Below are positions 36,887-45,656 of a stretch of 64,000 nt of DNA, in pieces. Below the pieces are notes generated by a model, which saw nothing but the letters and a program-made list of their open reading frames with translations, ran no database searches and was not told the origin of the DNA. Source of the stretch: Flavobacterium poyangense (lineage in GTDB: Bacteria > Bacteroidota > Bacteroidia > Flavobacteriales > Flavobacteriaceae); the NCBI RefSeq assembly GCF_011751075.1, contig NZ_JAALLN010000014.1:1-64000 (forward strand), in the 5' to 3' direction. The translations under genes were made by a program, and so were the position numbers. The first letter of the stretch is position 1, and every line of letters starts with the position of its first letter.

Positions 36887-38311
36887 TTGAATAAAAAAAA
36901 AGTTAATATTATGTGGTTCAAGCGTGATCTTCGTTCTACAGATCATGAGCCCCTTTTTATGGCGCAGCAGGAGAATATCCCGCTGCTTTTGCTTTATTTC
37001 TTTGAGCCTTCAATAATGACACGTAACGATTCAAATGTGCGCCACTGGAGGTTTGCGTATGAATGCTTAAAAGAAATGCAGTCTAAACTAAAATCAATTG
37101 GGGCGCATATCTATTATTTTCATGATGAAGTGCAGCCCGTTTTTGAGCAGTTTTGCCGTATTTACGAAGTTCAAACAGCCTTTTCGCATCAGGAAATTGG
37201 CACTAAAATCACATTTGACCGCGATATAGCCATGCAGTCCTTTTTTGACATCCAAAGCATTTTGTGGAAACAATCCCAGCTGCATGGCGTAATTAGAAAA
37301 CTCAAATCAAGACAGGGCTGGGATGAGCGCTGGGAAAAGGTAATGCGGGCTGACCCAAAAATGATCGACCTGAATACTTTTAAATTTGAAGATTTAGATG
37401 CAGGTTTTTATCAAAACCTAAAGGGAAAAACACTTTCCGAAGCTATTACAACTCATAATAAAAACTTCCAGCAGGGCGGTGAATACTGGGCGTGGCGTTA
37501 TTTAAAAAGTTTTGCCGAGGAAAGACACGTTAATTACAGCAGGCATATTTCCAAACCCGGTCTGAGCCGAAAAAGCTGCCGCAGGCTCTCGCCTTATCTG
37601 GCCTACGGAAATATCAGCATGCGGATGGACTATCACTATACCAATCAGTTTTATCAAGGTTCACCCAACCAGAAAGCCATGCTTAACTTTGTTTCCAGAC
37701 TGCATTGGCACTGTCATTTTATGCAGAAATTTGAAAGCGACTGCCGTATTGAATTTGAAAACATAGACCCGAGCTTTGATGTACTGATAAAACCTAAAAT
37801 TGAAAATTACATTAAAGCCTGGCAGAAAGGGCAAACAGGCATTCCCATTGTCGATGCCTGTATGAGGTGCTTAACTGCAACGGGATTTATCAATTTTAGA
37901 ATGCGAGCCTTGGTAGTGTCCTTTTTTGTTTTTAATCTCTGGCAGGACTGGCGCCAGCTTCATTTTTTAGCGCTGCAATTTCTGGATTATGAACCGGGAA
38001 TCCATTATCCGCAGCTGCAGATGCAGGCGGGCGTGACCGAAACGGGAACTATTAGAATCTATAATCCCATTAAAAACTCTGATCAGCATGACAGTGAAGG
38101 GATTTTTATTAAAAAATGGATTCCCGAACTCGCTAATATCCCTCCCCTCTTAATTCATGAGCCCTGGAAGTTAGGTTCGATTGATCAGCAGCTCTACGAA
38201 TGTGAAATTGGAAAGGATTATCCGTTTCCGATTGTGGATATTGAAGAAACCAGAAAATATGCCAGTGATGCTATCTGTAGTATCCGAAAAAAACAAGAAA
38301 ATATTCTCTAG
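36887..38311 (+). CDS. Cryptochrome/DNA photolyase-family protein
   Basis: 474 residues, the normal length. N-terminal photolyase alpha/beta domain: NIMWFKRDLRSTDHEPLFMA. C-terminal FAD domain: GGEYWAWRYLKSF, SPYLAYGNIS, FVSRLHWHCHFMQKFES, GQTGIPIVDACMRCLTATGF, NFRMRALVVSFF and DYEPGIHYPQLQMQAGV. The last segment is typical of the bacterial group close to FeS-less class I-like / cryptochrome DASH relatives. Repairs UV pyrimidine dimers with light, or acts as a blue-light receptor. Starts at ATTGAATAAA, using TTG or an ATT-type start; the ATG at residue 9 (IMWFK) region is inside a conserved block, so the upstream TTG at 36887 is plausible. Confidence 0.92.
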   Translation: MNKKKVNIMWFKRDLRSTDHEPLFMAQQENIPLLLLYFFEPSIMTRNDSNVRHWRFAYECLKEMQSKLKSIGAHIYYFHDEVQPVFEQFCRIYEVQTAFSHQEIGTKITFDRDIAMQSFFDIQSILWKQSQLHGVIRKLKSRQGWDERWEKVMRADPKMIDLNTFKFEDLDAGFYQNLKGKTLSEAITTHNKNFQQGGEYWAWRYLKSFAEERHVNYSRHISKPGLSRKSCRRLSPYLAYGNISMRMDYHYTNQFYQGSPNQKAMLNFVSRLHWHCHFMQKFESDCRIEFENIDPSFDVLIKPKIENYIKAWQKGQTGIPIVDACMRCLTATGFINFRMRALVVSFFVFNLWQDWRQLHFLALQFLDYEPGIHYPQLQMQAGVTETGTIRIYNPIKNSDQHDSEGIFIKKWIPELANIPPLLIHEPWKLGSIDQQLYECEIGKDYPFPIVDIEETRKYASDAICSIRKKQENIL

Positions 38312-38319
38312 CCATTTTT

Positions 38320-38457
38320 ATGCGAAAAGTAAAAAAAGAAAACCTGCCAAGTAAAATCTGTCCGGTCTGCAATCGTCCTTTTTCATGGAGAAGGAAATGG
38401 GAAAAGGTCTGGGATGAAGTTAAATATTGCAGTGATAAATGCAGAATACACAAATAA
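38320..38457 (+). CDS. DUF2256-family zinc-ribbon-like small protein
   Basis: 45 residues, too short for most gene callers: MRKVKKENLPSKICPVCNRP, then FSWRRKWEKVWDEVKYCS and DKCRIHK. The CPVC and CSDKC pairs form a small zinc ribbon, and the WRRKWEKVWDEVKYCS block is diagnostic of DUF2256. It lies 8 bases after the photolyase gene, its common neighbour in many bacteria. Confidence 0.93.
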   Translation: MRKVKKENLPSKICPVCNRPFSWRRKWEKVWDEVKYCSDKCRIHK

Positions 38458-38458
38458 T

Positions 38459-39142
38459 ATGGGCAGTAAAACTTTAAGGCTGATTCTGGGCGACCAATTG
38501 AACTGCAATCATTCATGGTTTGAAAAAACAGACGATTCTGTTACCTATATAATGATGGAAATCCGGACAGAAACGGATTATGTCACACACCACATTCAAA
38601 AAATAGCGGGCTTTTTTGCCGCAATGCGCCAGTTTTCCAGTTTCCTGGAATCCAAAAAACATCAATGTATTTATTTGAAAATAAACGATCAGGACAATTT
38701 ACAGTCTCTTGAAGAAAATCTGTTTTTTATTATACAAAGAGATCATTACACAAGATTCGAATATCAGCTTCCAGATGAATATCGGGTAGATTTGATATTG
38801 AAAAATATTACTTCACAACTTTCTGTTGCTTTTAAAGTTTATGATACCGAGCATTTTTTCAGTAACCGTGATGAACTCGGAAAATTCTTTGAAGGAAAAA
38901 AAACTTTTTTGATGGAAAGCTTTTATCGTACCATGTGAAAAAAACATCAATTGCTGATCTCTGGAGATAATCCGATCGCAGGCCAGTGGAATTATGACGA
39001 TGAAAACAGAAAAAAAATGCCTAAAAATCATAAGCCCACCACGCCTTTCGTTTTTAATAATAATGTTTCTGAAATAGTGCAGGAGATTTTAAAAACCGAT
39101 ATTAAAATGGAGTTGATACCTTTTTTGCGACTAAACGCTTAG
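38459..39142 (+). pseudogene. Photolyase-related protein (DPRP family), broken
   Basis: The frame MGSKTLRLILGDQLNCNHSW, then DTEHFFSNRDELGKFF and FLMESFYRTM is the N-terminal third of the deoxyribodipyrimidine photolyase-related family. It halts at TGA 38936-38938; in the same frame the family sequence continues (KKHQLLISGD, then GQWNYDDENRKKMPKNHKPT), so a CGA to TGA change is likely, the family having Met-Arg-Lys there. After about 39110 the match is lost and the C-terminal half of the family (about 500 residues in all) is missing, replaced by the IS3 region. The start overlaps the DUF2256 gene's end by none, lying 2 bases after it. Confidence 0.87.
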
Positions 39143-39232
39143 GCAGTGTTTATCTGAGGCAGTAAAAAATGAGGATATATTGCCTAAAATTTCTGAATGG
39201 CAACTAATTTTATTCCTGCTAATTTTAACAGC

Positions 39233-39523
39233 ATGAAAAATACAAGGAGAACCTTTACTTTAGGCTTCAAGATTCTGGCCGCATCCATGAGCATCCACTG
39301 CGGAAGAGTCTGTGACGTGGCAAGAGAACTCAACATCAGTACAAGTACCCTTCAGCACTGGAAGAAGCTTTACCAAGAAGGCAGATTTACCATAAAGAAA
39401 ACTTCAGCTGAAATATCCCATAAAAATGAGCTGAAGAAGCTTCGGAAACAGATAAAAGAATTAGAAATTGAAAGGGACATCCTAAAAAAGGCTCAAAATA
39501 TCTTCTCCAAGAGCGGCGGGTGA
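39233..39523 (+). CDS. IS3-family OrfA (helix-turn-helix protein)
   Basis: 96 residues: RRTFTLGFKILAASMSIHCG, DVARELNISTSTLQHWKKLY (helix-turn-helix) and a leucine-zipper-like LRKQIKELEIERDILKKAQN. The start at 39233 (MKNTRR) is preferred over an upstream ATG at 39197. It overlaps orfB by four bases and carries a slippery heptamer A-AAA-AAG at 39484-39490 for making the fused OrfAB. Confidence 0.9.
   Translation: MKNTRRTFTLGFKILAASMSIHCGRVCDVARELNISTSTLQHWKKLYQEGRFTIKKTSAEISHKNELKKLRKQIKELEIERDILKKAQNIFSKSGG
39484..39490 (+). promoter_or_regulatory. Programmed -1 frameshift site in the IS3 element
   Basis: The heptamer A AAA AAG has the zero-frame codons (CT)A AAA AAG in orfA. A slip of -1 leads without a stop through KGSKYLLQERR into the orfB frame (VKYEFIREN), so the fused OrfAB transposase can be made. 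This is the usual IS3-family strategy. Confidence 0.8.
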
Positions 39524-40392
39524 AATATGAATTCATCAGAGAAAATGCTGAAATATTTCCTGTCGAGAAGATGTGCCGGATTTTTCAGATTCACAAAAGC
39601 AGTTTCTTCCGATGGAGGAAAAGAACACCCACTGCAAAGTCTGTACGGAAAGACCATATAATAAAAGAAATTATAAGAATTTACCACTGGAGCCAGTGCC
39701 GGTACGGAAGCCCGAGAATTGCTAAAGAATTAGATTCCATCGGGATAAAAGTTTCCAGAAAATTTGTCGGGCAGATTATGAAGGAAAACCATCTGAGAAG
39801 CATTGCTAAATCTAAATATAAAAAGACTACAAACCCAACCCGTAATAACAGATCAGCAGAAAACAGATTAGAACAGATTTTTAAGGCAGCCAGAAGAAAC
39901 GAAATCTGGGTATCTGATATAACCTACATCGAAACAGATGAAGGCTGGATCTATCTCACTGTGGTAATAGATCTTTTTGACCGTAAAGTGATCGGCTGGT
40001 CAATCAGCGAAACAATGAGAGCAAAAGATACCAGCATCACCTCTTTAACGAAAGCTCTTTTAAATCGTCCATTGCAGAACAATCAGGAACTACTCTTTCA
40101 CTCAGACCAAGGAAAGCAATATGCCTGCCGTGAGTTTATTGCTCTATTAGACACAAATAAAATAACCCAAAGCATGAGCCGAAAAGGAAACTGCTATGAT
40201 AACGCGATAGCAGAAAGCTTCTTCAAGACATTAAAAGTAGAACTGGTATACCAAAATAAATATAAGACTAAAGAGAAAGCAGAAAAATCAATAACCGATT
40301 ATATCGAGAACTTTTACAACACCTGCAGAAGACATTCTGCACTCGGAAACTTAACGATCGAAGAGTTTCAGAATCAGCAGGCAATTAAATAA
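39520..40392 (+). CDS. IS3-family OrfB transposase (DDE integrase domain)
   Basis: 290 residues starting at GTG 39520. Regulatory N-terminal HTH_21-type region (RYGSPRIAKELDSIGIKVSR), then the rve-type catalytic core: Asp133 (WVSDITYIETDEGWIYL), Asp196 (HSDQGKQYA) and Glu232 (YDNAIAESFFKTLK), spaced as in the family. Ends ENFYNTCRRHSALGNLTIEE. Intact, so the element could be active. Scraps of the same group lie at 19581 and 21916. Confidence 0.95.
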   Translation: MKYEFIRENAEIFPVEKMCRIFQIHKSSFFRWRKRTPTAKSVRKDHIIKEIIRIYHWSQCRYGSPRIAKELDSIGIKVSRKFVGQIMKENHLRSIAKSKYKKTTNPTRNNRSAENRLEQIFKAARRNEIWVSDITYIETDEGWIYLTVVIDLFDRKVIGWSISETMRAKDTSITSLTKALLNRPLQNNQELLFHSDQGKQYACREFIALLDTNKITQSMSRKGNCYDNAIAESFFKTLKVELVYQNKYKTKEKAEKSITDYIENFYNTCRRHSALGNLTIEEFQNQQAIK

Positions 40393-40665
40393 TAGCTTTT
40401 CTTATGATGCTAGAGTTAAACTGGGTGCACAATCGATGCATTTAGATTTAACAAGAACTGATAATACTGTATTAAAACAATTTGAAGGCTCAAGTTCGAA
40501 ACATTACTACTTATGATTGTTTATCTGGGAAATGAAGGTGCTCCAGAAAATGGAAAAATAGCTAAAAGAGTACCATAAAGAGAAAATTAACGGTTAGCAC
40601 TGCAATGCGCCAGCTCTTGTATAGTGATACAGGCTTGATATTGTATTGAAAAATCACTGGCATCC
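40393..40665. other. IS3 right flank with a gene-end remnant
   Basis: A stop-bounded frame ends KLGAQSMHLDLTRTDNTVLK then QFEGSSSKHYYL and stop (40514-40516). It may be the tail of a gene cut off by the IS3 insertion; I do not recognise it. It contains the 20-base segment gggtgcacaatcgatgcatt (40423-40442), which matches 53320-53339 at 18 of 20 positions. Confidence 0.4.
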
Positions 40666-41856
40666 TTAGTTCTGCGAAAACTGTATATAAACTAATGCCC
40701 CAGCGGCTGCTGTCATAATTATTAATGCCGCAAAACCGATACTGTTTGTAATCCATCCATTGACATTGGAGCCCATTATTTTTTTATTATTTGCTATGTG
40801 CAGGATCATCGCAATCAGCACCGGGGCAGTGAGTCCGTAGAGAACTGCCGTATAAATCAATGACTCAATGGGAGTAATTCCCATATAGTTCAAAGATAAA
40901 CCAAGAAGCAGTGAAACGGCTATTATAACGTAAAATGCTTTTGCTTCATGAAACTTTTTTCCAAGTCCCTGCTCCCAGCCGAATGTTTCAGTAATGATAT
41001 AGGAAATAGAACCGCTCAGTACAGGAATTGCGATAAGCCCTGTTCCTATTACCCCTGCTGCAAAAAGAAGATAAGCCAGGTTTCCGGCTAATGGCTTTAG
41101 CGCCAGGGCGGCCTGCTCAACGGTATCAATCTGATTGATGCCGCTTTTAAACAAAACAGTACCTGCCGTTAGAATGATAAAGTACATCACAAAACCTGAA
41201 ACTGCCATTCCAAAATCGATATCCTTATTCATCTGACGGATCAGCTTTTTGTTTACAATCAGGTGCCTGGCCGTGCTTTCTTCAACTTCCACCGATGCCT
41301 GCCAGAAGAAAAGATAGGGGGAAATAGTAGTGCCGAGTATGCCTACTATAATGGCCAGAAACTTCCTGTCCAGCTTAATTTCGGGAATAAATGTAGCTTT
41401 GAGGATTTCAATAAAATCCTGCCTGTAGAAAAACGGGACAATAAAATATACCAGCATCACAATGCAGAGGTACTTTAAAACCGAAGCAATTCTCTGATAA
41501 GGCAGATAGATCATCAGTCCTAAAAGAATTATTGTAAAGAGGACACTGAAATAACCCGCATCAACAACCGGAAACAGCAGGTTTCCTACAGCCCCCATTG
41601 CCGCGATATCGGCCCCTATGTTCATCACAATGGCAGGAAAGCTGAAAACCAGCATCAGGTACAATACAGCTCTGGGATAATGTTTTTTTAGGGTTCCTGT
41701 AAGGCCATGGGATGTGACCAGACCAATTCTGGCGCACATCTGCTGAATGGCAGCCATCAGGGGAAATGCAATAAGGGCCGTCCATAATGTGGAAAGCCCG
41801 TATGCCCTATTTATGAAAATAGAAAAAGCAACGGTGCAAGAGAAGAACATCAACAT
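40666..41856 (-). CDS. Nramp-family divalent-metal transporter lacking the usual TM1 motif
   Basis: 396 residues, about eleven membrane helices. From residue 18 it follows the family: AYGLSTLWTALIAFPLMAAI, QQMCARIGLVTSHGLTG, GILGTTISPYLFFWQASVEV (the TM6 metal-binding region of this subgroup) and VIGTGLIAIPVLSGS. But the TM1 loop with Asp-Pro-(Ser/Gly), expected just before AYGLSTLWTAL, is absent; the N-terminus instead reads MLMFFSCTVAFSIFINR. The open frame extends upstream without a Met and does not restore the motif. The metal-binding Asp is therefore missing, so Mn/Fe transport may be lost. Divergent from the ECF sigma gene. Confidence 0.82.
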   Translation of the reverse strand: MLMFFSCTVAFSIFINRAYGLSTLWTALIAFPLMAAIQQMCARIGLVTSHGLTGTLKKHYPRAVLYLMLVFSFPAIVMNIGADIAAMGAVGNLLFPVVDAGYFSVLFTIILLGLMIYLPYQRIASVLKYLCIVMLVYFIVPFFYRQDFIEILKATFIPEIKLDRKFLAIIVGILGTTISPYLFFWQASVEVEESTARHLIVNKKLIRQMNKDIDFGMAVSGFVMYFIILTAGTVLFKSGINQIDTVEQAALALKPLAGNLAYLLFAAGVIGTGLIAIPVLSGSISYIITETFGWEQGLGKKFHEAKAFYVIIAVSLLLGLSLNYMGITPIESLIYTAVLYGLTAPVLIAMILHIANNKKIMGSNVNGWITNSIGFAALIIMTAAAGALVYIQFSQN

Positions 41857-42000
41857 AACATAATCCCCGAAAATTGGTATTTTGAAAGTAATATCCTTTA
41901 TTTCTGCTTTTGGGCCAGTTACGTAAAAAATAAATTACCTTTATCCGGCATTACCACTTTATAAGAAATTAAAATTTATTTAAGCTTTAAATCCAATCCT

Positions 42001-42531
42001 ATGAGCCAAGAAGAATTACTGGTACTAATCCGCAAAAAAGATGAAAGAGCTTTCACCCATCTCTACGATATGTACTCAAAAAGCTTATTTTCGGTCATAA
42101 ATGTTCTAGTAAAAAACCGGGAAGAAGCCGAGGATGTCCTGCAGGAAGTCTTTGTAAAAATCTGGAAAAACATCGATAGTTACAGTGAAAGCAAGGGCAG
42201 GTTCTACACATGGATCCTTAATATTGCAAGGAACACATCTATTGACAAACTGCGGTCCAAAAATTTCAACAACAACCAAAAAAACCTTTCTTCGGATAAT
42301 TTCGTAAATCTATTAGATGATAGCAACAAGCTCACAAACAGAATTGATTCTATAGGAATTCAGGAATTCGTAAAAAAACTGAAACCAAAATGTATCGAGA
42401 TTATTGATCTGCTATTCTTTAAGGGATATACCCAGCAAGAAGCATCGGAAGAGCTTGCCATGCCGCTGGGCACTATCAAAACACAAAACAGAAACTGTAT
42501 CAACGATTTAAGAAATTATTTAAAGATATAA
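42001..42531 (+). CDS. ECF-type RNA polymerase sigma factor
   Basis: 176 residues. Region 2: FTHLYDMYSKSLFSVINVLV then EEAEDVLQEVFVKIWKNIDS and FYTWILNIARNTSIDKLRSK. Region 4: CIEIIDLLFFKGYTQQEASE then ELAMPLGTIKTQNRNCINDL. This is the sigma-70 ECF layout of about 20 kDa. It overlaps the anti-sigma gene by one base (TAATG). It directs transcription of a stress regulon whose signal is unknown. Confidence 0.95.
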   Translation: MSQEELLVLIRKKDERAFTHLYDMYSKSLFSVINVLVKNREEAEDVLQEVFVKIWKNIDSYSESKGRFYTWILNIARNTSIDKLRSKNFNNNQKNLSSDNFVNLLDDSNKLTNRIDSIGIQEFVKKLKPKCIEIIDLLFFKGYTQQEASEELAMPLGTIKTQNRNCINDLRNYLKI

Positions 42532-43319
42532 TGGAAGATAAGGAATATATTGAATCAGGCATTTTAGAACTTTACGTTTACGGCCTGCTGACAGAAAAAG
42601 AGAACCTGGAAATTGCCGAACTTGCTAGAAAAAACCCTGAGGTTGAAAGTGAAATCATTGCTATAGAAAAAGCTGTTTCAGCCTTATCATCAAGCTTCTC
42701 ACCTTTCCATTCGGTTGCCAATTTCGAGAAAACAAAAGCGCTTTTAGAGCTTAACGATGGTAAAGTTATCAATATAAAATCAGCATCAAACCGTTCGCAG
42801 TACTTGAGCTGGTCGGCTGCCGTATTACTGCTCTTAGGTTTTGGATATCAGACTTTAGAACTGGCAAAATCTAAACAGGCAGTCTCTGAGGCTGGAGGCG
42901 AAAAAAATAAAATTGAAAGAGAATATGCTTTTTTAGACCAGCAGAATAAACAGACTGAGAAAAATCTGAGCATTGTGAGAGACATTAAAAACACAAGCGT
43001 TATTCTGGGCGGACAATCAGTATCTCCGGCATCATTTGCAAAAGTGTATTGGAACAAAGAAACAAAAACGACTTATATCGACGCGGCAGGTCTCCCAAAC
43101 CCTCCAAAAGGAATGGTTTACCAGGTTTGGTCTTTAAAACTAAGTCCGGTGCTTACACCGACAAGTATTGGTCTGCTGGATAATTTTGAAGAAAACTCTC
43201 AAAAAATCTTCGCTGTAAGCCAAACCGATTCAGCTGAAGCTTTTGGCATCACGTTGGAACCTGCAGGAGGAAGCCTTACTCCTACAATGGAGCAGCTTTA
43301 TACTTTAGGAAAAGTCTAA
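42531..43319 (+). CDS. Anti-sigma factor (RskA-type)
   Basis: 262 residues. N-terminal cytoplasmic sigma-binding part with ESGILELYVYGLLTEKENLE and one membrane segment around YLSWSAAVLLLLGFGYQTLE (about residues 87-106), a coiled-coil linker (EREYAFLDQQNKQTEKNL), then a C-terminal periplasmic domain with AGLPNPPKGMVYQVWSLKLS and FGITLEPAGGSLTPT, the RskA-like pattern. It holds the sigma factor inactive until a signal arrives. Translationally coupled to the sigma gene. A perfect terminator follows. Confidence 0.92.
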   Translation: MEDKEYIESGILELYVYGLLTEKENLEIAELARKNPEVESEIIAIEKAVSALSSSFSPFHSVANFEKTKALLELNDGKVINIKSASNRSQYLSWSAAVLLLLGFGYQTLELAKSKQAVSEAGGEKNKIEREYAFLDQQNKQTEKNLSIVRDIKNTSVILGGQSVSPASFAKVYWNKETKTTYIDAAGLPNPPKGMVYQVWSLKLSPVLTPTSIGLLDNFEENSQKIFAVSQTDSAEAFGITLEPAGGSLTPTMEQLYTLGKV

Positions 43320-43340
43320 TTCCATAAAAAGTCCTAACTA

Positions 43341-43376
43341 AAAAGCGCATATTGATACTATTCAATATGCGCTTTT
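43341..43376 (+). terminator. Strong hairpin terminator after the anti-sigma gene
   Basis: AAAAGCGCATATTGA (43341-43355) pairs perfectly with TCAATATGCGCTTTT (43362-43376) around a 6-base loop, followed by T and G residues. The A-rich first arm makes it usable from both directions. Confidence 0.9.
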
Positions 43377-44128
43377 TGGGATTCAATACTGCACTCTGGC
43401 GGAATTTTACCCAAACCCCTTAGCCATTGTAAAAAAATCTAAAATCATCGTCAAATTTTGATTTGAATAGTTTCTAATAGTTTAATTTTTTGCAGCCTAC
43501 GTAGAATTTTAAAGCCTGCTTTCAATAATTAGATATTTTCGACTGATACTTTATTTGATTAAAAAGTTTAAGTTTAACATTTTTAGCGTTTAACGCCGAC
43601 GATGTTTATAAACCATTTTTGACCAGCAATTTCAAATAGTAATCTTTCAACTTGAAAAATTAGATAAAGTACGTTAAAAGTTAACAGAATTCGAACGCCA
43701 AAAATGGAATAGACCCCATACTCCCTTTTTTAAAATTTCTAGTAATTGAAATAATGAAACCCCATTAAATCGTTAACTATTTATCATTTATTGAATTTTC
43801 CACTCTCACTCTCTGATTATCAATTATTGCTCAGCTGAGGCAGAAAATTAGTTTACTTCTCAAGCGTTTGGTACGCCGGCCTGCCTTTTTTATAACATGG
43901 ATCAATGACGTGAGGCAATTTATAGTAAAAAAGCTAATTATAAAATTAATTAGTCTAACTTTACCAAATGAGGAATTGATTACTCCCATGCAGAATTAAG
44001 TAAACATTTTTTGGAAGATTATGTTTATGGACAAGCCCGTCGCAGCGTGCAGCGCAGCTGGCGGGTTCTATTTTTGTAACTTGCTTCAGAACTTTGCTGT
44101 AAGTTTGAAACTGAAGTTGATTAAGCAT
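43377..44128. other. Intergenic, about 0.75 kb, no gene recognised
   Basis: Contains a GC-rich inverted-repeat segment around 44034-44069 (cccgtcgcagcgtgcagcgc followed by agctggcggg) that stands out from the AT-rich background and may be a short palindromic repeat or a terminator for hemA. No coding potential seen. Confidence 0.4.
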
Positions 44129-45433
44129 TTATGACAGATTGATTTTGTATTTTTCTTCTATTGGTGAAGAAGCCTTATTCGGTGCAAGCTGTCCTATCTG
44201 AAATACTTTTTCAATGAATTCAATGCTTTGATCCACTGAAGTGTTTTCATTTTTTAAATGGCTGGCAAAATGGTTTGTTAATTTTTGAATAATTCTTGAA
44301 CTGATTAAATCCATCTGTGCATCATCAAAATGGGTTGTTTTCTTTTTTTGAAAAGCAAATTCTGCTGATACAATATCATTTAGCTTGGATTTTAAGGCAT
44401 GGATAGTCGGAGCACATTTTCGGCCGTTCACCCAGGTATTCAGTTCTAATTTTAGATCATCAATAATGGCTTCCGCAGCAGGAATATGCTGTTTTCTCTT
44501 TTCCAGCGTGTCATCAGTAATTTGAGATAAATCATCCAGATGTATTAAAGTTACACCGGAGATTTCTTCTACATTGGTATCTACATTGCGCGGGATGGAT
44601 AAATCCAGAATCAATAAGGGTTTCTGTAAAGCAAGCGATGTTTTGTCAATAGTGGGATTTTGTGCTCCTGTAGCTACAACCAGCACATCAGCCTGCTGCA
44701 GTTCCTGTTTTAAATCAGCATAATCTTTTACAATAACATTCAGCTTGCCGGCCAATAATTCGGCTTTGTTTTTTGTTCTGTTTATAAGGGCAATATGGCT
44801 GTTTTTAGTATGTTTTACTAAGTTTTCGCACGTATTTCTTCCTATTTTCCCCGTTCCGAATAACAAAATATTTTTGTTTCCAATATCGGCCACATTTCGG
44901 ATAATATACTGCACTGATGCAAAAGAAACTGAAGTTGCACCAGAAGAAATTTTCGTCTCAGTTTTAACTTTTTTGCTCGCTTGAATAACAGTATTTACCA
45001 ACCGGTCCAGAAATGTATTGACCAAACCTTCCCGTTTACTATTGCTAAAGGCGGTTTTAATCTGGCTGATGATTTCAAAATCACCCAGAATCTGACTGTC
45101 TAAACCTGTTCCTACCCGGAACATGTGGCTGACAGCTTCTTCATTCTTATATATATAAGCAGCCTGCTGAAATTCTTCTACAGAGCCATTGCTGTTCTCG
45201 CAAAGCAATTTGATGAGTTCATAAGGATGATGGGCAAAACCATAAATTTCAGTTCTATTACAAGTAGAAGTAACAATCAAAGATTCTATACCATCTGCTT
45301 TAGCTTGTAATAATAAATAAGATTGTGCTTTAGCATCTAGACTAAATTTTCCTCTGATAACTGCATCTGCTTTCTTGTAGCTTAACCCCAATGCATAAAA
45401 AGTGGAGGATCTGGACATATTAAAATTTTCCAT
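44129..45433 (-). CDS. hemA: Glutamyl-tRNA reductase
   Basis: 434 residues. Makes glutamate-1-semialdehyde from Glu-tRNA, the first step of haem synthesis by the C5 route. Catalytic Cys58 lies in IVTSTCNRTEIYGF; the substrate domain continues SHMFRVGTGLDSQILGDFEI with SGATSVSFASVQYI, then the NADP-binding ILLFGTGKIGRNTCENL and RTKNKAELL. A C-terminal dimerisation helix region follows (INTWVNGRKCAP type). The start used gives MENFNMSRSS; the internal Met at residue 6 is an alternative. Divergent from, and 5 kb away from, hemH. Confidence 0.96.
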   Translation of the reverse strand: MENFNMSRSSTFYALGLSYKKADAVIRGKFSLDAKAQSYLLLQAKADGIESLIVTSTCNRTEIYGFAHHPYELIKLLCENSNGSVEEFQQAAYIYKNEEAVSHMFRVGTGLDSQILGDFEIISQIKTAFSNSKREGLVNTFLDRLVNTVIQASKKVKTETKISSGATSVSFASVQYIIRNVADIGNKNILLFGTGKIGRNTCENLVKHTKNSHIALINRTKNKAELLAGKLNVIVKDYADLKQELQQADVLVVATGAQNPTIDKTSLALQKPLLILDLSIPRNVDTNVEEISGVTLIHLDDLSQITDDTLEKRKQHIPAAEAIIDDLKLELNTWVNGRKCAPTIHALKSKLNDIVSAEFAFQKKKTTHFDDAQMDLISSRIIQKLTNHFASHLKNENTSVDQSIEFIEKVFQIGQLAPNKASSPIEEKYKINLS

Positions 45434-45617
45434 ATTTATGTTTTCCTTAAAAGGTTCAAAAATTATTGCCTGCAGAATTTATATAACAGCGCCGGAAGTG
45501 CTTTTTACATCACTATGGAATAAATGGATTTAAACTGCGGTTTTATATAATTTCCAAGTATTATAAAGCTGACAGGTTTTGAAAAATATTTATATACTTC
45601 AAATAGTATTGAAATAT

Positions 45618-45646
45618 AAAACGCTGCCTTTTTCAGGCAGCGTTTT
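45618..45646 (-). terminator. Terminator of the globin-like lipoprotein unit
   Basis: AAAACGCTGCC (45618-45628) pairs perfectly with GGCAGCGTTTT (45636-45646) with a 7-base loop. On the minus strand it follows the stop of the globin-like lipoprotein gene by 11 bases and ends in a T run (CGTTTTATATTTC). Confidence 0.88.
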
Positions 45647-45656
45647 GAGAAAAAAT

